This document shows, piece after piece, positions 52,879-64,000 of a stretch of 64,000 nt of DNA. The stretch is taken from assembly GCA_032209605.1 (NCBI GenBank), contig JASFXZ010000032.1, forward strand, positions 7,441,722 to 7,505,721, read 5' to 3'. The translations under genes were made by a program, and so were the position numbers. The notes under the pieces are model-generated. The model did no database searches. It saw only the letters and a program-made list of their open reading frames with translations, and was not told the origin of the DNA. The stretch is from Mactromeris polynyma. Lineage: Eukaryota > Mollusca > Bivalvia > Venerida > Mactridae. Within the stretch, counting starts at the first letter, position 1. Every line of letters starts with the position of its first letter.

Positions 52879-55425
52879 TATTATTTGAGAAATTCTTGAA
52901 ATTTAATGAGCATTTTGAGTTCGTTTGTGAGCATAGATACTTTGTACAAGTTGGCGACCTAAAGATTTTGATACATTTGTCAGAAGGCTTTGTGACCTTG
53001 AGATCTGTCGTCAACGGATACTGAAGGTCATAAGAGGTTGTTAACTGTCGCTTGTGCCATGTTGAACTTATAAGTAATATTTTTATGTGAAGGTCATTGT
53101 AATATTTGTAATAATTATTTGAATGTAAACTCGAAAAGAAACGAGACGCAAGTGAATTGTTTCAGGTTTTTGTAGCATTTATTGTCATTAAGGGGGGTGA
53201 TCATATTCAAATATTGGCTGCGTCGCACTCATTATTACCTTGATTTTTTTGGCTTTTTATTTTAAATATATATTGGTGATCAGAATTACGCGATACTGTC
53301 CAAAAAAATTATATCAATGTGAAGTTAATACCTTTAAAAAGATGTCTACTAGTGATAAGTGAAATATCATCTATTAAATCAATTAAAGGGCTACTTTCGA
53401 TTACAACCATATTGGCAGACTAGTTGATTAACATTTTCCTATTTTTACATAAATCTGGTTTGGGATCTGATGTAGCCTTGAAGTGGGTCAATAATGGTGA
53501 TTATAATCTGATCCTCTAAACACTATTATCTCTGTGTTAGATAGTTTGTACAGTGATTTTGAACACTTGTATATTTAAAGTAAATTTGAATTATTCAGAT
53601 TCCATACATCAATGCTTTGTGTTGCTAGTTATCACCCCTGATCGTCATAGTATATTATACAGATACAAATTAGGAATATATTTTCAGCGCTTATGCTCAA
53701 ATCTATATATTCAACGTTGGGACCATAGGTGCTAAAACATGTATTATGTAGACCAATTTAATTACCTCGCACTTCGCATGCTACAACAGTACACTGCAGG
53801 GAAGTGTTCACTCGAGAAAGCCTTCAAAATTTGTGTGTATTTGCATCGAAATTGTAGGATATATTTTACATAATTGTATGCTTTGTTGTTAACTTGTCCT
53901 GCAAATAATTAAACAATCATTCTACAGTGAGGTCGTAATCAAAGTTAATTAATGTACACGCTGTCTTGAATATATTGATACTTAACCAATTTAACTTATT
54001 TACTTTTTTTGCTCAGTTAAGTAAAAACTTAAGTATTTGTGAAACTGGGGCCGGAGCTTTTGTGTCTCTACTTTACTGTGTGTTACAAAATGTGTCCTGA
54101 TTTCAATCAAACTTGGTGGGAGAAATCTGAAGGAAAGGTTATGGTTCAATTTTAATAGTAAAAAAATGACAAAGTTTGAGGCTTTTCTCTCGCAGGCACT
54201 TTATATGAATAGCAATTGTTGATTTATTTATCGCCATATCCTTTACTATTTTTCTGTACATTCTAGACTTTCCCTAAGTTTAACATGCAAAAATTCATCT
54301 TCCCAAAATGGCCAATATAAACTCTGGTTTATAATGAATGGTTCTGTTATCAGCTCTCAAAAAGCTATTGGCACTACTGAGGTACCTTTAATTCCAATGC
54401 AACCTCGAGTTTTCACCTGATGCAACTTTCTCTTCAGCTTGTTAAGGACTTCGCACGATGACTGATGAACGAATATTATTTGTTTTTCTCCACTGATGAA
54501 TTGTTGCTTTTTTGTCACAAACTGTTCAGCGTAAAATCTTTCTTTTTTTAAATAATTGTAAATCTATGGATCTGATTAATTAACTATTTACTTGCTTCTG
54601 TAACTAGTCTGTAAGATGGATAATCTTGTATGTGAAGTAATGCAACAGAAATCGTTTAAGTTTATCATTGCTAACTCAATGAGTTTGCCAATTAGAGAAA
54701 GCTTGTTCTTGGCCATTGTCACATCTTATCAAACTGTTCCAAGGGCGTGGCACTATGTATGGGAACTGTTCCATATCCAAAAACGAGAAAAAAACATTTT
54801 GTCATCACTTAAATCTTCTCTGCATATTTCTACAACTTTCATTTCTTTAAACCAATGAGTGAAACCTTCCTGTGTTTCGCTCGCTAGTCTTGCTGTCGGT
54901 TTGTTTTGTTTCGGAGAATATTTCTCCACCTAAGCTATAACGAGGCCGGTATCAGAGGTTTTGTGTTGTTTGTGCGTGCTGGTTTGTTAAAAAGCCTGCG
55001 TTTTTAATGTTTAATTTAATGTAATAGATTTTATTTTTTAGATCCATTGATATCTTGTTTAAATTATATTTTATGATGTGTTATTTAATTATTCAATTTG
55101 TATCTAATTATTGGATTATAAAATACAAGTTGTTTAATTAAAAGCTTGCTAATGATCTTGATAATAAAAATTGACGGGTGGTAGCGAAACGAGTTTATCT
55201 GCGTATCAATAAAAAAATGATAGATTTGTTTCACGATCACCCATCGAAATAGTCTATAAACCATAAATGAGTCAATCACTCGGTATGAAATAAAGCAAGA
55301 ATGATTATTTGGTGTTTTAGTGTTGTTTTTGACTTTCTGTAAAATAAACATACGTGTAAAACCACACTTAGACCACCACAGGGTCAGATTGCACCTATGA
55401 ACCAGTTTGAAGTGTTTCTACCATA
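52879..55425. other. Unassigned intergenic stretch 3' of PPP4R1
   Basis: AT-rich; no recognised repeat. An 80-codon + frame at 54616-54858 is unsupported. Similar empty stretches: 57080-58300, 61180-62439 and 62960-63715. Confidence 0.4.
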
Positions 55426-55550
55426 TACAGTAAAACCTCAATAATGCGACCATTCTTGGGACCCTTGAAAACTGGTCTTATTATTGAGGTGGTCTTAATA
55501 TCGATAGATAGAGCAAACTAGTGAAAATGGACTTGGAAATTGAGTTTCAG
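55426..55550. mobile_element. Family A MITE, right end missing
   Basis: TACAGTAAAACCTCAATAAT, GTCTTATTATTGAGGTGGTC and GTGAAAATGGACTTGGAAAT; it stops at a second pogo-like end. Confidence 0.8.
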
Positions 55551-55554
55551 TAAA

Positions 55555-55690
55555 TACAGTGGAACACGCTTATAACAAATTTCTAGGGACCTCGAGATTT
55601 ACTGAGTTGTACCCGACTGTTATATCCATACAGCGAAATTACATTATGATAGTACGGATATAACAAAATTCGTTAAAACGGCTTGGTTCT
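55555..55690. mobile_element. Tigger/pogo-like fragment
   Basis: TACAGTGGAACACGCTTATA then ACAAATTTCTAGGGACC, a typical Tigger/pogo terminus; GGATATAACAAAATTCG inside. The right end was not found. Confidence 0.55.
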
Positions 55691-55865
55691 TGTTTACACC
55701 TAACCAATTTATATGTGTAGTGATACAGAACACGCATTGTATTCTGTTTATTAATGGGTGAAATAAAAAACAAAATTGTTGTAACATAAACAACAATTTA
55801 TTGCAACATTTACTGTACTTACAACATAGGCTTTGTAAATGAGCAGACACAATAGAGGTTAGAAC

Positions 55866-56013
55866 TACAGCAGAACCTGACTTAAAGACCACCTCAAAAT
55901 TAAGAACACAATTTTCAAGCCCATTCTCAATGTTTTGCTGTTTATTCAACATCAATAAGAAAACCAGTTGCTAAGGGTCTCAATGGTGGTCTTATTATTG
56001 AGGTTATACTGTA
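55866..56013. mobile_element. Family A MITE, internally shortened
   Basis: TACAGCAGAACCTGACTTAA to TTGAGGTTATACTGTA, TA at both ends. Confidence 0.85.
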
Positions 56014-56084
56014 TTTGACCTGGAATTTGTCGTATTTCTGATGTTAAGCAAATCAAAAAGCAGTGGTACTATCTCCAGAGGAAG

Positions 56085-56175
56085 ATTGTTGAGAGATTGT
56101 GTCTCTAGAGAGGTTGAATTTGGTCGAAGACATTTTCAACGAGAAATTTGATATTGTTGTTGAAGAGATTGTTGT
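56085..56175. mobile_element. Family H fragment
   Basis: GTGTCTCTAGAGAGGTTGAA, GATATTGTTGTTGAAGAG and GTCTAGAGAGAG: reverse-orientation pieces of the CCTCTCTAGAG family. Another piece is at 56985-57075 (GTGCTCTAGAGAGGTTAAAT). Confidence 0.55.
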
Positions 56176-56631
56176 CTAGAGAGAGCCTAGGGTTGACACA
56201 GGGCCTGAAAACTCCTTGAATTTGATGCTTGTCTTGAAAATTCATTGAAAATGGCTTAGACCCTAAAAAGTCTTGAAATGCATTTGAATTTTGAAAACAC
56301 TGCTTGGATTTTGCCAGGTACTCCCATGAAAAAAATATTCCGTACCTTCGGTATATTTGCTTAACATGAACATTGAAAAATGAACTTGAAAAATCCTTGA
56401 CAAGTTCTTGAATTGCATTTATATTGCACGGAAATGGGTCTTGGAAGCGAATCCGAAAACAACAATCGTGCATTAACGTGTTCAAGCGAGATAATTCAAT
56501 CAACTTTGATTTATTGTATCCGGGTGACCTCCCTTTGACAAAGGGGCGCATCCGAAGCACTCGGAATCTTGTTAAAAAGTTATCTTTTCACCGTTTATTC
56601 TCTTTAATGATATGGTTTTGAGTAGAACCGT

Positions 56632-56890
56632 CTCCTTTGGCCTAGTGGTTAAGGCACATGGGGGCGGAACGTCGAAGGTTCAAGTCCTGATAGGGTTCCG
56701 TTTTGATATGACCGGTTGTCGAGCCCCCCCCCCCCCCCCCCCCTCAGCTAGTTAAATAATGGTTGCCGTGCGCTTACCTACCTGGTGCCTGGCATTAAAG
56801 GATAGGAATCGTATGTAAATGAGCTCCGGAAATAGAAGACACATAATTCAGAAATGGCTGGCCCTTTAAGAAGGGGTGACACTATAATAA
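56632..56890 (+). repeat. Family G SINE, full length
   Basis: Head CTTTGGCCTAGTGGTTAAGG, B-box AAGGTTCAAGTCCTG, a long C-run at about 56724-56742, then CTCAGCTAGTTAAATAATGG, GGCATTAAAGGATAGGAATC and the tail AATGGCTGGCCCTTTAAG, GGGGTGACACTATAATAA. Confidence 0.85.
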
Positions 56891-58328
56891 ACACTATGAT
56901 GCAGGCATATACTAAACAGTTCTACCTCTTCAAAGAAACACCCTTTCGGAGATGCAAGTTTCACCTGTTATCTAGAGGTTGGTGCTCTAGAGAGGTTAAA
57001 TTGATAGTAACATTTTCTTAGGATAAGTTGACAATGTTGTTGTGCAAGAGGGGGTCACTCTGAGAGGTTTCATGGAATTTTAAGTATGATTTGAAAGTAC
57101 TAACTGTATTTTATTTTGTATTCATGACGTTTTTACGGAAACGAATACTGACCCCATTATATGGAACATAAAAACAGTTTTGAAATGACTTATAATGCAT
57201 CAATTTAATAAATATATACACGTTAAAATACAACTTACATGACACAAAATATATTATACTGATTTTTATGCCTGTATAAAAATTACCATTCACGATTTCA
57301 ACTTCACGAATTCATAATCTTCACGACTTGAACTTCATAAATCATAGGAGAGAAATAATGAAGTGGGAATGTCACCACCGGTCTTCCGAAGATTTTAGAA
57401 TGACCTGTCCATTTTCAACACTCATTCAAAAAGCTGTTTTCTTTGGCCTGTTCTATAGAAATGACCTTAATACAATAAAAACATTCTTAAAACAATTCGC
57501 GTAGTTTTTGTATTAAATTCCAGCAGGATAGAGCAATATGCCCGACACGGTCGATGTAAGGAGTCGTCGTTTTATAAGCATTTTGTATAATGAATTTATT
57601 GTACGTTTGAAAAACTCACACACATTCTAGTCTTCTTTGTGTTTGCGATCGGAAGATTGATGGAAAGCATTTCAATATAATGTCTACATGCGCGACAGAA
57701 TTGTTTGAAATTGCCGAATTGGATGAATTTGCATCACAATGAACATCGCAAACATCCCTTTGAAACACCATATCGCAAGTTTCAATTTAGATCGTAGTCA
57801 GTCGGTTCGTTTGTTGTGGAATATGAACTAAGTCTTTACAATATGTTTCCCATCATTTTCTTTGTCAAAACATGTTGTATGTCTAAAGAGGAGGACAAGG
57901 CAAAGTGGCACTTTATTGAAAATAATGATCGTGAAAAGAACACCTTACATTCTGCGCGTGTTTCCATTAGGGGACAAAGAGGAAGATCCTTCAGAGTTTA
58001 GGGGTTTGTGTCAGTGTTTCTTAACGCCTACCGACCATAATATAGTGATTATTCATAATAGAAAATGCTTTTTTCATTCTTGTAACACTGACGCCTAAAT
58101 TCCTGTTAAATATTTTGCGAAATATCCTTGAAATCGCGATAGTTTGATGGTTAAAAGAAAGAATTTACTACAAAAGCCCCGTTTTATGCATTCCTTGAAT
58201 ATTCTATTTGATGTGTTTGATAAAAATATAAATCATTCGGCAGGCACGCCGTAAAGAAAAACTCGAGAGATCTCGATATAAACAGGTTGTACGTACGGAT
58301 GAAAACATGATAAAGACAGAATCACACA

Positions 58329-58469
58329 TGGCGGAGGAGTCACGTGACTCGAGAAGATTTACTCGAGCGTGGGAAAACGTTTACCGTTATTTGGAATGTT
58401 CCTGGAACTCTGCGAAAAAACCAAGATGCGCACATAAGTATTATACTGTTCTACAAAATACACCTCAGG
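58329..58469 (+). CDS. Possible first coding exon of a downstream gene
   Basis: ATGGCGGAGGAG with an E-box-like CACGTG just after it, open for 47 codons (MAEESRDSRRFTRAW to YYTVLQNTPQ), then a donor-like CAG|GTAAAG at 58470. The ATGGCGG context resembles the PPP4R1 start. Not recognised; no matching downstream exon was found before the window ends. The frame runs on to a stop at 58526-58528 if unspliced. Confidence 0.28.
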
Positions 58470-59058
58470 TAAAGTTGCCGAACAAAGAAATCAAAGTGAG
58501 AGGCTTCAAAGATGACATTCTAAACTAAGTCGCCATATATCCAACACTGCATATGTGCCTTTTTGCATTTGTGGAAAATATAGTGCGACCTCCCCAGAAC
58601 AACGCCTCCCTGTGAGATGCGAATCTCGGCTTTTGTTTAGAACCATCTCTAAATACTGGAGAGAAGCAAAGGTGATAGCACAGGATCGAACCAGATGGCA
58701 AGCCATGGTGGGACCCCTATGTCCCTCCTAGGGACGAAGAGGATTAGGTATACATGAAGCATTGGTTGGCTTGATTTTTTACTATAATGGTAGCAAGTTT
58801 CTTTACTGTACTAAAATGCTCTGGGTAATAGATGAGGGTATGTTTTGTTCCTTGTTTTTCTGTGAAAGCAACATTGTTTTAACGATGTGTGAGATGTTGT
58901 AAGTTGTATCACTTCAGACGCATATAAACCTTTGAGACTTGATCTCCTATTTAGCGAGCTTGAAGTAATACATTGTCTAGAAATTAATTGTGTTACCGGA
59001 CGATGCTCAAAGACATTCCCTTGAAACCCGTGAAAGCCACGCTCATTCGTAAAGCATG

Positions 59059-59241
59059 TACAATACAACCTCTCCACAACAAAACCCTTAGAGATACAAA
59101 ACAAACGGCTCTGGTCGACAGGTTGGCGCGCTATATAGGTAAAATATGGTAGTAAATCCTTCTGCTGGAAAACATTGTTATATTGTTATTGAAGAGAGTG
59201 TGTTGTTCAAAAGGGGACCGCGTCGGAGAGGTTGCACTGTA
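59059..59241. mobile_element. Family H pogo-like MITE
   Basis: TACAATACAACCTCTCC to GGAGAGGTTGCACTGTA, 183 bp, TA at both ends. Confidence 0.75.
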
Positions 59242-59740
59242 TTTCAATTGCCACAGGGATTTCTGAAAAATGGAATCGCGCTGTGTTTCCAAAGTTTCAG
59301 AATTTCTTGGAGAAAACCGTCCGTACACTGGGATTCCTTATTAACTGTAAGCGGTATAATGATGAACACGTGCTATAGCAATTTTACCCCCTACGGAGCC
59401 CTTCATTTTCTGATTTGAAAATTTATATCAAAACTCATAAAAATATTGTTTCACTGTCTACCCATTAGACTGACAGATATTGCGTAACTCGCCCCGGGCA
59501 GTAGATGGCAAATAACGCGAGATTTGCTGATAGTCACTGTGAGATGTATTCTAACAAAATCTGATACAATTTGTCATGATTTCTGGTATGAGGTTTTAAA
59601 TATATTATGATATCTGGCGTATGGTTTCTCCTTACTTTCTACGATTTGGTTGGAAACATGTTTATTTATATTTTTATGAGTCAGTATATGTTCCTTATCT
59701 TGTTAGTCGACCTACTACGTCATAACTGAGGTATGTAATA

Positions 59741-59916
59741 TAATACCTCACTTAAAGACCACCTCAATAATAAGACCACCTCAAAATTAAGAACAAAATT
59801 TTAAAGTCCATTTTTATTGTTTTGCTCTTTATACAACCTCAATATTAGGACCACCTCAATATTGAGACCAATTTTCAATGGTCACAATGGTGGTCGTATT
59901 ATTGAGATTTTACTGT
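59741..59916. mobile_element. Family A MITE, left end trimmed
   Basis: TAATACCTCACTTAAAGACC to TTGAGATTTTACTGTG, close to consensus inside. Confidence 0.85.
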
Positions 59917-60029
59917 GCAACGTTTGTGCTTTCAATAATTCCCAAAATAACGCTGTCCAATATATCAGAACTTTATGAGTTTCAGCTTGGCAACGAAGGT
60001 AATGACACCGTACTTGTATGTTCATTGGG

Positions 60030-60215
60030 TTCATGGTGGTTTCGTTGTAGAGAGCCGTACTCCTGGTCCAGAGGTCGTGGGTTCGATTTCCGCCGTGGAC
60101 CAGATACTCCCGCGGTATTCACGATCCACAAATCCGGTGCGAGCACTGGTTAGCAACACAGGTAGTAGGCCATCGAGTGGCGTACTATAAGTTGTAAGAA
60201 CTTGTTTTTCAATTG
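60030..60215 (+). repeat. tRNA-derived SINE
   Basis: TCCTGGTCCAGAGGTCGTGG, B-box GTGGGTTCGATTTCCGCC, body GGTGCGAGCACTGGTTAGCA, tail TATAAGTTGTAAGAACTTGT as at 20395. Confidence 0.7.
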
Positions 60216-60359
60216 ATGTAAAATAATAAATTCATATATCAAATACATGCATGCATCTTCATGTCGAAGCAGTAAACTACATGATCTTCATTAGCGTGTT
60301 CCTAAAATATCCAACGGTAAGGTTTACCAATTACAATTATGGTGCATCCACACCACCAT

Positions 60360-60405
60360 TAACATCATCGTTGTCATAGTCACCATTATCAACATCATCA
60401 TCACT
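60360..60405. repeat. CAT/CCA-rich microsatellite
   Basis: Imperfect run of AACATCATC and CACCATTA words. Confidence 0.7.
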
Positions 60406-60597
60406 AAGACAAGTGTGCGCTCGTCTATTGAGTTTCCTACCCTGTCTTTGTACGCCTATTTCTCCACAATACTTTCTGATATGAGCACATTCTATTTCCG
60501 AAAAGTTGATCGTGGGGACATAAATGATGTTGTAACATTGTTATTCAGTCACCATTTGGTCAGGTTAATTCAATATAATTAATAATTACACAACATG

Positions 60598-60800
60598 GGA
60601 CTCCATAGTCGAATGGTTATGTTCGTTGAGTTCAAATCACCTGCCCCTAACCATTGCGGGTTCGAATCCAGTCAGGATGGAGAATGTATGAGGAAGCCAT
60701 CCAGCTGGCTTACGGGAGGTCGGTGATTTTACCCAGGTGTCCTCGCCTTGGGGTGTTCCTACACTCTCATAGCTAAAATAGTCACTGCATTACCTTGCCT
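60598..60800 (+). repeat. tRNA-derived SINE with conserved central domain
   Basis: CATAGTCGAATGGTTATG (A-box region), B-box GCGGGTTCGAATCC, then GAAGCCATCCAGCTGGCTTA, GGGAGGTCGGTG and ACCCAGGTGTCC; same family as 12345-12535. Confidence 0.78.
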
Positions 60801-61027
60801 GTTAATGTGACTTCAAACACTATTACAAAAAGATGCATAATTTCTTATGACTAACCATTTTAAAGCATCAGAGATGATAATTATGTATCATCCCTCGTAT
60901 AGATGAAATGTATAACATATAACAGACATAACGAACAAATAATAACAAAACATTTTTTATAAAACTGTTTATTTTGGCACGAATGGTAAAAATGGACGAA
61001 TTATGGTAACTACAGGCACTTTTAATA

Positions 61028-61176
61028 TACAGCGCAATCTCTCCAGAGCGACCCTCTCTTAAGCAACAACCTCTCTTCAACAAAATTATAAATTTTACCT
61101 CTTTAGAGCAACAACCTCTCAACAACAACCGACATTTGCGCCTCGAAGTTTGTTGCTATGGAGAGACGGCACTGTA
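61028..61176. mobile_element. Family H pogo-like MITE, 149 bp
   Basis: Ends TACAGCGCAATCTCTCCAGA and TGGAGAGACGGCACTGTA match as inverted repeats at about 21 of 25 bases; TA at both ends. Confidence 0.82.
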
Positions 61177-62439
61177 TTCATTTTACAAAATTCGTGAAAA
61201 ACAGTAATCAAGAGTTTTCTTTCTTGCAATCCGCCTTTGATCGTACAATATTTTGGCTTAAAAGCTGCAAAAGTATTAATACAGTTTGACATTACGTCAT
61301 ATTAAATACACGATGTTAAAAACACTTGATTAATGTTAAGCCAAAATGCATTCGGCTGTTAAAAATAATTATACAAATATACTTCTTTTAGCTTTTTAAA
61401 ATCAAAACTATTTCGTTTCGGAATATTATTTAGACATCGAGAGTAAACCATTGAAAGCTCTTTTGTAAACAAATTATGCCGTCTGAACAGTCAATTTAAA
61501 AAAAAAAGTTAAACGGAAATTTGCGAAGGCTCTAATGAAATAAGAAATATTTCTCTTTCTACTGAACGTAAATGTACAGTCGTTCATACTCATTATGAGA
61601 ATACAGCAATGAAAAATGTCTCTTCTGAAATAAAATGAAGGATGAATACAAATATGTTTAGCGTCACAGATGACGTTAAGACGTTGTAGTCTCAGTATTA
61701 TAAGTCGTTACCTATACCTAATTGCAACTCTAGCAGTCAAAAGATCCCCGCTCCATAATAAGGAAACCTGGGTCCGCTATCGACATTTTTAGTTTTTCGT
61801 GAAGGCGAAAACTGGAATTTTTTCTTGCAAAAGATCTAATATTTTAAATAGGAAATGTTGAGCTAAAAATGTAAAGTAATTACAATGTACATACACATTG
61901 TATGTGCTTCTCATTTTACTTTCATCGGGAAAATTAGAGTTGATTTTTTTCTCTCAACCTGCTAAACTTCACACTAATAAATTCATACGACAACTGCAAA
62001 AGATGGCGTTTTTTGGTCAATAATTGTCGCAAGTTTTCGTAAGATGCTATGACCCGGAACTTATGATATTTTACTTAAATACATCCAGTTTTCGATTCAC
62101 ACAACTGCCATATGTTTCTATTACATATCAATCATAAATATATTTACTGAGACTAAACGCTTTCTCTAATGATTTTGGTCCTTAATTAAAATGCTTTAAG
62201 TCAGAAAAAATACTTGAAAACAAAAAACTCGACAAATATATGACATATAGTACAAACACACAACTGTTTAGCTCTGAAAAATATAAAACGAACATAACCG
62301 GATCCATGGACTGGGTAATGGTTCACTGTAAAATACAAGTTTCACGCTTACAGCGACTTGAGTGAAGCCAAAACAGTTATAATTAAAAAGAATTATCAAG
62401 CCCCCCGGAGATGCCAGCGACTTAGATATACGAGTAGTG

Positions 62440-62555
62440 TTCGGAATATTTCGGGACAGTTCGGAAAGTTTCGGGACAGTTCGGAAAATTTCGGGACAGT
62501 TCGGAAAGTTTCGGGACAGTTCGGAAAGTTTTGGAACTGTTGGGAAAGTTTCGGA
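62440..62555. repeat. 20-bp minisatellite, about 5-6 copies
   Basis: Unit TTTCGGGACAGTTCGGAAAG; the last copies diverge (TTTTGGAACTGTTGG). Confidence 0.95.
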
Positions 62556-62917
62556 ATACCACTCGTATTTTGATATTGTTAGTGCGATATTACGACGCCA
62601 AGATGGCTCTAACACGAATCCGTATGTTTCCATATGTCAAATTCATATATTTTAATTATCTGAGCCAAACAGTGATGTAATCTTCATAATATAAAAATAC
62701 TCATAAGCAACACCTCAAAGAATAAGCAAAAAACACTTTCATAAGATATATTACACGTCAAAACATGTACATGAAACAATCGGGGTGCATTTTCTAACAC
62801 GTGGAAAATACGAAGCGAAAACACCAATACATATATCATACATGTATATAAAAACACAATCTAACATATCTACTGACTATGGATCAATATAAGCAGTATC
62901 CATTAATTAGCAGGCGC

Positions 62918-62955
62918 GTTAATTAATTAATTAATTAATTGATTGATTAATTAAC
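62918..62955. repeat. (ATTA)n microsatellite
   Basis: TTAATTAATTAATTAATTAA run followed by GATTGATTAATTAA. Confidence 0.95.
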
Positions 62956-63724
62956 GAAACAATGCATGATATGATTATATGACCAATGACTTTGATTTAT
63001 ATTAAAATTATGTTTATAGATTCCTGGATAAGAATCTTGGCACCCTGTTCACAAAAATCTTAAATTTGTAATATGAGAATTTACTCAAATGTTGTTGGTC
63101 TAATCGTCACTCAAATATCTGAGACTGGTTTGTGACAAGTCTAGTGCTAGAGAATGCAGCGTGAATACAGATTTGAGTAAAACTCAGCTGATAATGTTTT
63201 GAGCGAACACTTAAAATAAGATTGTATGTGGTTAGGGAGTCTCTTCTTTGAAGCTGATTGTTTGAGTACGGTTGAGCAAAAACATAATAAATAATACTTA
63301 TGAATGTTATTTTTTTCTCCGCTAACTTTCCACCTACTCGTAGTTTGTGCTACAAATTAATCTGTTAAGATTTTTACCCATACAAAGTTACAAACACATC
63401 TATGAAATACTGGACTAGCGCTGGTAGGTTGCAATATGGCGACTGGCTATGAAAACTCCTTATGTATCACATTTACCTACCAACTTTGAAAACTTGCGCT
63501 ATCCAATGCATACGTCATACACTCGAATGAAACAATGTTGACATTAAGGAAATGTATTGGACATATCAAATGCCAAAGTTTGAGCATATATAGATTACAG
63601 TGACATATCTACCAACATCTATTTTGAATCAGACTTAAAAACTAAACTTGATATAGAAATACGCTATGAATGTCACACGACTTTAGCTCCTTGTTAAATG
63701 CTACATAACTGCTGCATTATTGTA

Positions 63725-63961
63725 TGCGCGGATCCAGCAATTTACGACAGGGGGTGTTCGGGGCGGCGGGCGGGGGGCGGCACCCACAAGGCGGCGGATC
63801 TAAGTCATTTTTTGGAGGCCCCAGATTTTTACAACGCATTGCATCCTCTTGTAGTGTAATGCGCTAAATGTGGACAAAAAACAGTGAGGCCCTTGAATTG
63901 GGGACCCCTCTATGGACAACCCTATTTTACTGCCGGTCCCCCCCCCCTCTTAATCCGCGCA
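63725..63961. mobile_element. GC-rich 237-bp MITE with 9-bp flanking duplication
   Basis: TIRs TGCGCGGATCC and ATCCGCGCA. Flanks ATTATTGTA (63716-63724) and TTTATTGTA (63962-63970) match at 8 of 9 bases, pointing to a Mutator-like target duplication. Interior has G-rich and C-rich runs, in sharp contrast to its surroundings. Confidence 0.75.
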
Positions 63962-64000
63962 TTTATTGTATTCAATCAAACATGAATAAATCGTTTCTTT

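Noticed and set aside
54616..54858. 80-codon + frame
   Set aside because: No recognised domain, no convincing splice signals or promoter.
56105..56560. 151-codon minus-strand frame
   Set aside because: Overlaps CTTGAAAATTCATTGAAAAT-type repeat sequence and a family H fragment; no family features, no splice or start context.

Overview
The window is a piece of an AT-rich animal nuclear genome: spliced genes with GT-AG introns, many tRNA-derived SINEs, MITE-like DNA transposons and minisatellites. The gene content and a miR-71/miR-2 microRNA cluster place it in a protostome. The SINE tails and other repeat phrases look molluscan, probably bivalve; that last step is inference from repeat style, not a search result.

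Only one protein gene is certain. It lies on the + strand from 27528 to 49297 and encodes regulatory subunit 1 of protein phosphatase 4 (PPP4R1), a HEAT-repeat scaffold. I resolved 20 coding exons whose phases agree at every junction, giving a 1056-residue protein that can be followed along the human protein from end to end. The first coding exon holds only seven coding bases (ATGGCGG), behind a short promoter with CCAAT boxes. Exon 12 (923 nt) encodes a long acidic, probably disordered linker that carries the conserved WRTPLP motif.

Intron 7 of PPP4R1 (33652-36299) is the highlight. It holds a sense-strand microRNA cluster: one miR-71 hairpin followed by five miR-2-family hairpins, with a possible sixth between them. 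The hairpins would be cut from the PPP4R1 primary transcript or from an internal promoter. In one miR-2 hairpin the mature arm is tandemly triplicated in 23-bp steps.

The 27 kb upstream and 14 kb downstream are mostly repeats. They include a pogo-like MITE family (TACAGTAAAACCTC ends) in about a dozen copies, one copy split by a 2.2-kb element with 18-bp perfect terminal inverted repeats. There are minisatellites of 17, 20, 22, 28, 38, 42 and 44 bp, about 15 tRNA-derived SINEs of several families, a 94-bp hAT-type MITE with a perfect 8-bp target duplication, and a GC-rich 237-bp element with Mutator-like ends. Introns and the 3' flank of PPP4R1 carry their own MITE families, plus a 1.7-kb element with 31-bp inverted repeats flanked by TTA in intron 4.

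Two weak coding candidates flank the gene: a possible last exon at 114-223 and a possible first exon at 58329-58469. I found no convincing tRNA or rRNA gene, CRISPR array or prokaryotic feature.
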